A stretch of 10,475 bases of DNA, taken from positions 1-10,475 of the forward strand of contig JBBAFB010000078.1 in NCBI GenBank assembly GCA_041655595.1, given 5' to 3'. Position numbers and translations under genes: made by a program. Below, piece after piece: positions 6,634-10,475 of the stretch. The notes under the pieces were generated by a model. That model saw only the letters and a list, made by a program, of their open reading frames with translations, searched no databases and was not told the origin of the DNA. This stretch comes from JBBAFB01 sp041655595. Its GTDB lineage: Bacteria > Bacillota > DULZ01. The stretch's first letter is position 1. Every line of letters starts with the position of its first letter.

Positions 6634-7473
6634 TTACACTAAGCCAACATTCATTACGACTAATGCTGCATAAAACAAATATCTACCAATCACTTGCCCA
6701 ATAACTAAGGCTGCTCCTGCTGTTATGAAGGCATTAACATTTAGTTTAGCATCTTCCTGGACTTTGGCCGAGGCCGGATATAATGCTATTCCAGCACCAC
6801 CCAAGATTAAAAACCATTTTGTCCAAACAAGGCTACTCATGCCATTTAATATTTGGATACTGCTTTGAGCTGCTGACCCCATTTCATTTAGTCCTAGAAT
6901 ATGGGGAACGGTTGAGGCGGCTTGCAAAACAACGGCAGCTAAAATAGAATAACCAAATACTTTCTTGCTGACACCCTTTAATTCATTAACACTTGTTATC
7001 AAAAAGAGCAACGCTCCTAAAGCAACAGTAGTGGCGTAAAAATCAATAAAGGTATTTGCGCCTTGCCAAATAGAAACAGAAGTAGTTGTATAAACTTTAG
7101 CCATTGAAAATACAGCGATAAGCCCTAAAACACTTCCAATTCCGCTTAAGCCGGCACTTAGATTTCTGTCATCGGATCTTAGATACAGGAAAAGCACATA
7201 CAAAACAGCTACACCTGCAAAAACACCTGATAATACCGCTTCCGTGCTTAACCAGGATTTCCCTAATCTGGAAAGAACATTTAGAGCAGACAGGGGATGA
7301 CCCAAGTGTGCAAGGGAGGCAAAAACTCCGATAACTGCCAAAACAGCAGAGCCGATAGCGGCAGTTTTGAATCTTTTGTCTTTGTAAAGTATCTCTGCCA
7401 AAAAAGCAAATAACATAGTGCCAATGGCAGCCTGCATACAGAGGCTAAATATTAACAAACTAGTTTCACCCAT
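6634..7473 (-). CDS. DmsC-type membrane anchor subunit, copy 2
   Basis: This 279-residue protein has the same eight-segment hydrophobic pattern as the copy-1 anchor and would likewise tie A and B to the membrane and oxidise menaquinol. It keeps MGET at the start, HLGHPLSALN (from about residue 56), FSMAKVYTT and the identical last 18 residues IGRYLFYAALVVMNVGLV. It differs most in the loops, for example YLRSDDRNLSAG against YLKPDDKGLITG, and in the loop before the last helix. The ATG at 7473 is three bases after the B stop TAG. Its ribosome binding site AAGGCGGT overlaps the end of B and is weaker than in copy 1. It ends the copy-2 operon ahead of the terminator at 6541-6590. Confidence 0.9.
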   Translation of the reverse strand: MGETSLLIFSLCMQAAIGTMLFAFLAEILYKDKRFKTAAIGSAVLAVIGVFASLAHLGHPLSALNVLSRLGKSWLSTEAVLSGVFAGVAVLYVLFLYLRSDDRNLSAGLSGIGSVLGLIAVFSMAKVYTTTSVSIWQGANTFIDFYATTVALGALLFLITSVNELKGVSKKVFGYSILAAVVLQAASTVPHILGLNEMGSAAQSSIQILNGMSSLVWTKWFLILGGAGIALYPASAKVQEDAKLNVNAFITAGAALVIGQVIGRYLFYAALVVMNVGLV

Positions 7474-7476
7474 TAT

Positions 7477-8058
7477 CTACACCGCCTTTTCTCTAAAATC
7501 TTTCAGTTTAGCGGCGGGCTTAGCATGAACTAACAAGGAAGGAGCCGCTATTGTAGAGGATGATAAAATAGGCAAGTCGCTGGTTAGCTCTTCACCTTTA
7601 TGTCTTGCTTTTAATTCATCAAGGTCACCCCACTCAATTGCCCTCATTACGCAGGCATCAACACAAATAGGGTTTTCCCCTTTATCTCTTAGATCTTTAC
7701 ATCCATCACACTTGGCAACTTTCCCAAGTTCAGGGATGAATTGGGGTGCTCCATAGGGACAATTCCAAACACAGTAGCGGCAACCGATACATTTTTCACT
7801 GTTATGTTGAACAGTTCCGTCTTCAGCTATATGCATAGCCCCAGTTGGGCAACCCTCTACGCATTTTGGTTTTGCACAATGATTACATGCACCAGAATAA
7901 TAATACACGCCAGGTGAGGGATATTTACCTGTTTCAAAGTGTCTGACCCGTCTGAAAATGGTGCCAATTTTTAGATCATTTTTATCTTTGCAAGCAACTT
8001 GGCAAGTTCTACAACCAATGCATGCTGCCATATTAAAATAAAACCCTTGATATCTCAC
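7477..8058 (-). CDS. DmsB-type ferredoxin subunit with four [4Fe-4S] clusters, copy 2
   Basis: This 193-residue subunit keeps all 16 cluster cysteines at the same positions as copy 1 (13/16/19/23, 58/61/66/70, 90/93/96/100, 117/120/132/136), so four clusters are expected. It relays electrons between the anchor and the molybdenum subunit. The start is GTG at 8058 (GTG AGA TAT CAA), supported by exact alignment of its N-terminus with copy 1 (GFYF at residues 5-8 in both) and by AAGGGAGAG upstream; the next Met is residue 10, too close to the first cluster. It starts 18 bases after the A stop and ends three bases before C. The only length difference from copy 1 is one residue in the variable region near 155-160. 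The GTG start may lower its translation relative to copy 1. Confidence 0.94.
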   Translation of the reverse strand: MRYQGFYFNMAACIGCRTCQVACKDKNDLKIGTIFRRVRHFETGKYPSPGVYYYSGACNHCAKPKCVEGCPTGAMHIAEDGTVQHNSEKCIGCRYCVWNCPYGAPQFIPELGKVAKCDGCKDLRDKGENPICVDACVMRAIEWGDLDELKARHKGEELTSDLPILSSSTIAAPSLLVHAKPAAKLKDFREKAV

Positions 8059-8076
8059 CTTAATCTACTCTCCCTT

Positions 8077-10475
8077 CTAGAAAATTATCCTTTGCGGTTT
8101 CTCCACATCAGGTATTAGCTGTTTTCCAGAGTGTTTTTCAAAGTTTACTATGCAAGTATTCCAACCGGAGGTTCCTTGCCCTGTAGAAATGGGGCCATTA
8201 AGAATGTTGTCGGCCCCGCCGGTATCTATGCCCGTGTTTTCATCCATGTCTACCCAAGAACCGTGGGGTAAACCCAAAAAACCCGGGCGGTATCTTTCTG
8301 TGACACACGCGGTTCTTAAAGTTCTACCATGCTTACTTGTTATAAGGACTGTATCTCCATCTACTATTCCTTTTTCCTTGGCATCTTTGGTGTTAATGAA
8401 AACCGGGTTAGGCCATGTCTCCCTTAGCCACTGAACATTATCAAACACAGTGTGGGAACGGCGCAGGTAGTGGGGATTAAATATTTGATAAGGATAATCC
8501 CCTTTTTCCTTAGTATCCCAATTTTTAAAAGTTGCTTCATACCCTTCTACGGGTGGTATATGGGTGGGTATCGGTTTTATTTTGCTGTACCCCATGTTGT
8601 TAATAGTATCCGCGAGTACCTTGCAATAGATTTCCATCTTACCGCTTTCAGAATTTTTACGGGGATTAGCTACTGGATTCTCTCTAAATTCTTTAAAAGC
8701 GATAAAACCATAGTTGTCGCCTTGCTTTCTTTCAACTTGGTAAATTCCTTTCTTTTTGAATTCTTTTAATGCTATTCTACCCTGTTGAGGTTTTCCATCC
8801 ACTGCCCACTCGGCTATATCTTCACTTGTAATGGTGACTAATGGCTCCCAGTTTACTCCGTCTTTTTTAATAACAGTTGATCCAGCTATTTGGTTGAAAA
8901 GTTGTTGTTTATAATCAAAAGGAAATGCTTTTTTATGATCTACTCCTAATCTTTTGGCGAGTTCTATTGCTATCCAATCATCATCATGGCATTCATACAT
9001 TGGCTTTGTGATTTGGGAATATATAATTAGAATTTCCCTATTTCCAGTCATAAACCCACCTAATTTTTCCCACTCTGTTGTTACGGGGAGTACAATATCA
9101 GCATATTTGGAGTTTGTTGTTAAGAATTGTGAATGACTTACTACAAAATCTACCTTGCGGTGGGCTTCAATGCCTTTGCTCATTCCATCCCGCGATTGTA
9201 AGCAAGCACCACCACCATGATAAATCATGCGAATATCTATGTCTCTAATTTCCCCTTTTAGCCATGCCTTATCGCCGGTGTAATTGTATTCACCGTCAAC
9301 GACTGCTTTCCACATTTCCGTATCATTTATACTATCATCTACAGGGTTTGGAATTGAAGGCAATTTACTTGAGCCTGGTTTTATTAACATGTCACCACCG
9401 TTACTTGAACGGCTGTGACAACTAATTCCACACATGTGACCCGATTTGCCCATGTGGCCAGTCATGGCACCTATGGTCATAAACATCTGTGGTAAGTTGT
9501 CTGTGTTTTGTGTTCTAGCTGATGCCCATCCAGTTAAGATAGCCACTTTTTTATTTTTGTTCATGGCCCTTGCTAAATAGCGAATTTGGTTGGGTTCTAT
9601 TCCGCAAATTTCCGAAGCCCACTCGGGCGTTTTTGGAATCCCATCGAATGTTCCTAGAACGTAGTCCTTGAAATTGTCTTTAGGGTTGGACCCATCTGGC
9701 ATGCTTTCTGCATCAAAACCAATAGTATTATTCTTTAAAAATTCCCAATCAATTAAAGGGTTGGTTACAGGATCATCTTCTTCAAGTAAAACATATGCCA
9801 CACTTATTAATAAGGTAGTGTCGGTAACTGGCCGACAAGGTATCCATTCCGCATCCAGAAGAGCATAAGAATCATTATAGTAAGGATCAACCGCAATAAA
9901 TTTGGCACCAGCATTTTTTACCTGGAGAAAATTATAAGCTGGGTTGCCCGCGGAAGACCAGGCTGGATTCATTGAAAACATAATTATCGTATCGCAGTTT
10001 TGCATGTCAAGGCGATCATTGATCCCCGAGTTCGATTCGGGACTATAACCAATAACATCGGGTGTGTATGTCCATGTGCCTCGTGAAGTAGTACCCCAAT
10101 GTGAAACAGAACCACCATACAACCCTAACGTCTTAGATATGCTACCACCTGTGACTAAAAATGCTCTATTACCGTGCTCATTTTTAATACGTTTAATCTC
10201 ACTAGCAATAGCATCTAAGGCTTCATCCCAAGAAATTCTAACCCATTCATCACGCCCACGTAGAGATTTATCCCCTCCACCGGGTGCCCAATTTTTACGT
10301 TTCATGGGATATTTTAAACGATCAGCTCCGAATACTTGCTGTCTTTGAGCACGCCAGGCCGTGTTAAAAGTGTCCCCTTTGCCAGCCAGTTTCCCGCCCT
10401 TTTTACCATCTTTACCATGAAAACTGGCCAAAAATGCCTTTTTGCTTTTTTTACAACTAGGGATAAAAAAAGCGG
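8077..10475 (-). CDS. DmsA-type molybdo-bis-PGD oxidoreductase catalytic subunit, copy 2 (5' end outside window)
   Basis: This is the second catalytic subunit, cut by the right edge. The frame stays open to 10475 with no stop, so the TTG at 10431 is not a supported start; the Tat signal and first cluster cysteines presumably lie beyond the edge. From QRQQVFGADRLKYP (10345-10304) it aligns almost without gaps with copy 1, including the putative Mo-ligand serine in GTTSRGTW, MTGHMGKSGH, NPHYLRRSHTVFDN and the C-terminal GTSGWNT. Differences: six fewer residues just before LYGG, an extra stretch ENPVANPRKNSESGKMEIY near the middle-to-late part, and an unusual segment before QRQQ. That segment is rich in Lys and Gly (HGKDGKKGGKLAGKGD) and reads NTAWRAQRQQ where copy 1 has RACVRGRSQRQQ, so the fourth cluster cysteine is not in its usual place. 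The only cysteine visible is in IPSCKK (10455-10453). Confidence 0.9.
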   Translation of the reverse strand, partial: AFFIPSCKKSKKAFLASFHGKDGKKGGKLAGKGDTFNTAWRAQRQQVFGADRLKYPMKRKNWAPGGGDKSLRGRDEWVRISWDEALDAIASEIKRIKNEHGNRAFLVTGGSISKTLGLYGGSVSHWGTTSRGTWTYTPDVIGYSPESNSGINDRLDMQNCDTIIMFSMNPAWSSAGNPAYNFLQVKNAGAKFIAVDPYYNDSYALLDAEWIPCRPVTDTTLLISVAYVLLEEDDPVTNPLIDWEFLKNNTIGFDAESMPDGSNPKDNFKDYVLGTFDGIPKTPEWASEICGIEPNQIRYLARAMNKNKKVAILTGWASARTQNTDNLPQMFMTIGAMTGHMGKSGHMCGISCHSRSSNGGDMLIKPGSSKLPSIPNPVDDSINDTEMWKAVVDGEYNYTGDKAWLKGEIRDIDIRMIYHGGGACLQSRDGMSKGIEAHRKVDFVVSHSQFLTTNSKYADIVLPVTTEWEKLGGFMTGNREILIIYSQITKPMYECHDDDWIAIELAKRLGVDHKKAFPFDYKQQLFNQIAGSTVIKKDGVNWEPLVTITSEDIAEWAVDGKPQQGRIALKEFKKKGIYQVERKQGDNYGFIAFKEFRENPVANPRKNSESGKMEIYCKVLADTINNMGYSKIKPIPTHIPPVEGYEATFKNWDTKEKGDYPYQIFNPHYLRRSHTVFDNVQWLRETWPNPVFINTKDAKEKGIVDGDTVLITSKHGRTLRTACVTERYRPGFLGLPHGSWVDMDENTGIDTGGADNILNGPISTGQGTSGWNTCIVNFEKHSGKQLIPDVEKPQRIIF

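Noticed and set aside
8150..10348. Several + strand open frames opposite the copy-2 A gene
   Set aside because: They are shadows of a strongly conserved enzyme gene on the other strand and have no features of their own.
10429..10431. TTG as the start of the copy-2 catalytic subunit
   Set aside because: The frame is open to the window edge, no ribosome binding site stands before it, and starting here would remove the export signal and cluster motif.

Overview
The window looks like chromosomal DNA of an anaerobic, low-to-moderate GC member of the Bacillota, most likely a Clostridia/Peptococcaceae-type respirer such as the Desulfitobacterium or Desulfotomaculum relatives. This is inference. The grounds are strong AAGGAGG-type ribosome binding sites, AT-rich spacers, a signal peptide combining Tat and lipobox features, and two sets of DMSO-reductase-type membrane molybdoenzyme genes side by side.

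Left part (1-1540, + strand): the 3' end of a gene entering from the left edge (possibly a GAF-type domain); a small NifU-C-terminal-domain (Nfu-type) Fe-S scaffold gene with its own extended -10 promoter and a terminator; and a metallo-beta-lactamase-fold hydrolase gene. A 36-bp perfect palindrome then separates these from the convergent genes to the right.

Middle and right (1604-10475, - strand): two tandem, same-direction, diverged copies of a three-gene DmsABC-type operon. Each reads A (molybdo-bis-PGD catalytic subunit), B (four-cluster ferredoxin subunit), C (eight-helix DmsC-type quinol anchor). Copy 1 (1604-5618) is complete. Copy 2 (6634 to beyond the right edge) lacks the 5' end of its A gene in this window. 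Gene order, spacing and protein sequence match between copies. In both, electrons are expected to pass from menaquinol at C through the clusters of B to the Mo cofactor of A on the outer face of the membrane. The substrate cannot be read from sequence. The A subunits differ near the putative Mo ligand and in the segment before the QRQQ motif, so the two may serve different acceptors.

The 1-kb gap between the copies (5619-6633) holds a decayed Rpn/PD-(D/E)XK nuclease-transposase gene with a frameshift, two in-frame stops and a 7-bp tandem repeat expansion. It also holds a REP-like hairpin carrying GGGGACGGTT, a small palindrome upstream of copy 1, and a strong terminator that closes the copy-2 operon. 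I saw no tRNA, rRNA, CRISPR array or intact insertion sequence. No wholly new system is evident; the points most worth checking are the copy-2 A-subunit N-terminus and the functional split between the two copies.
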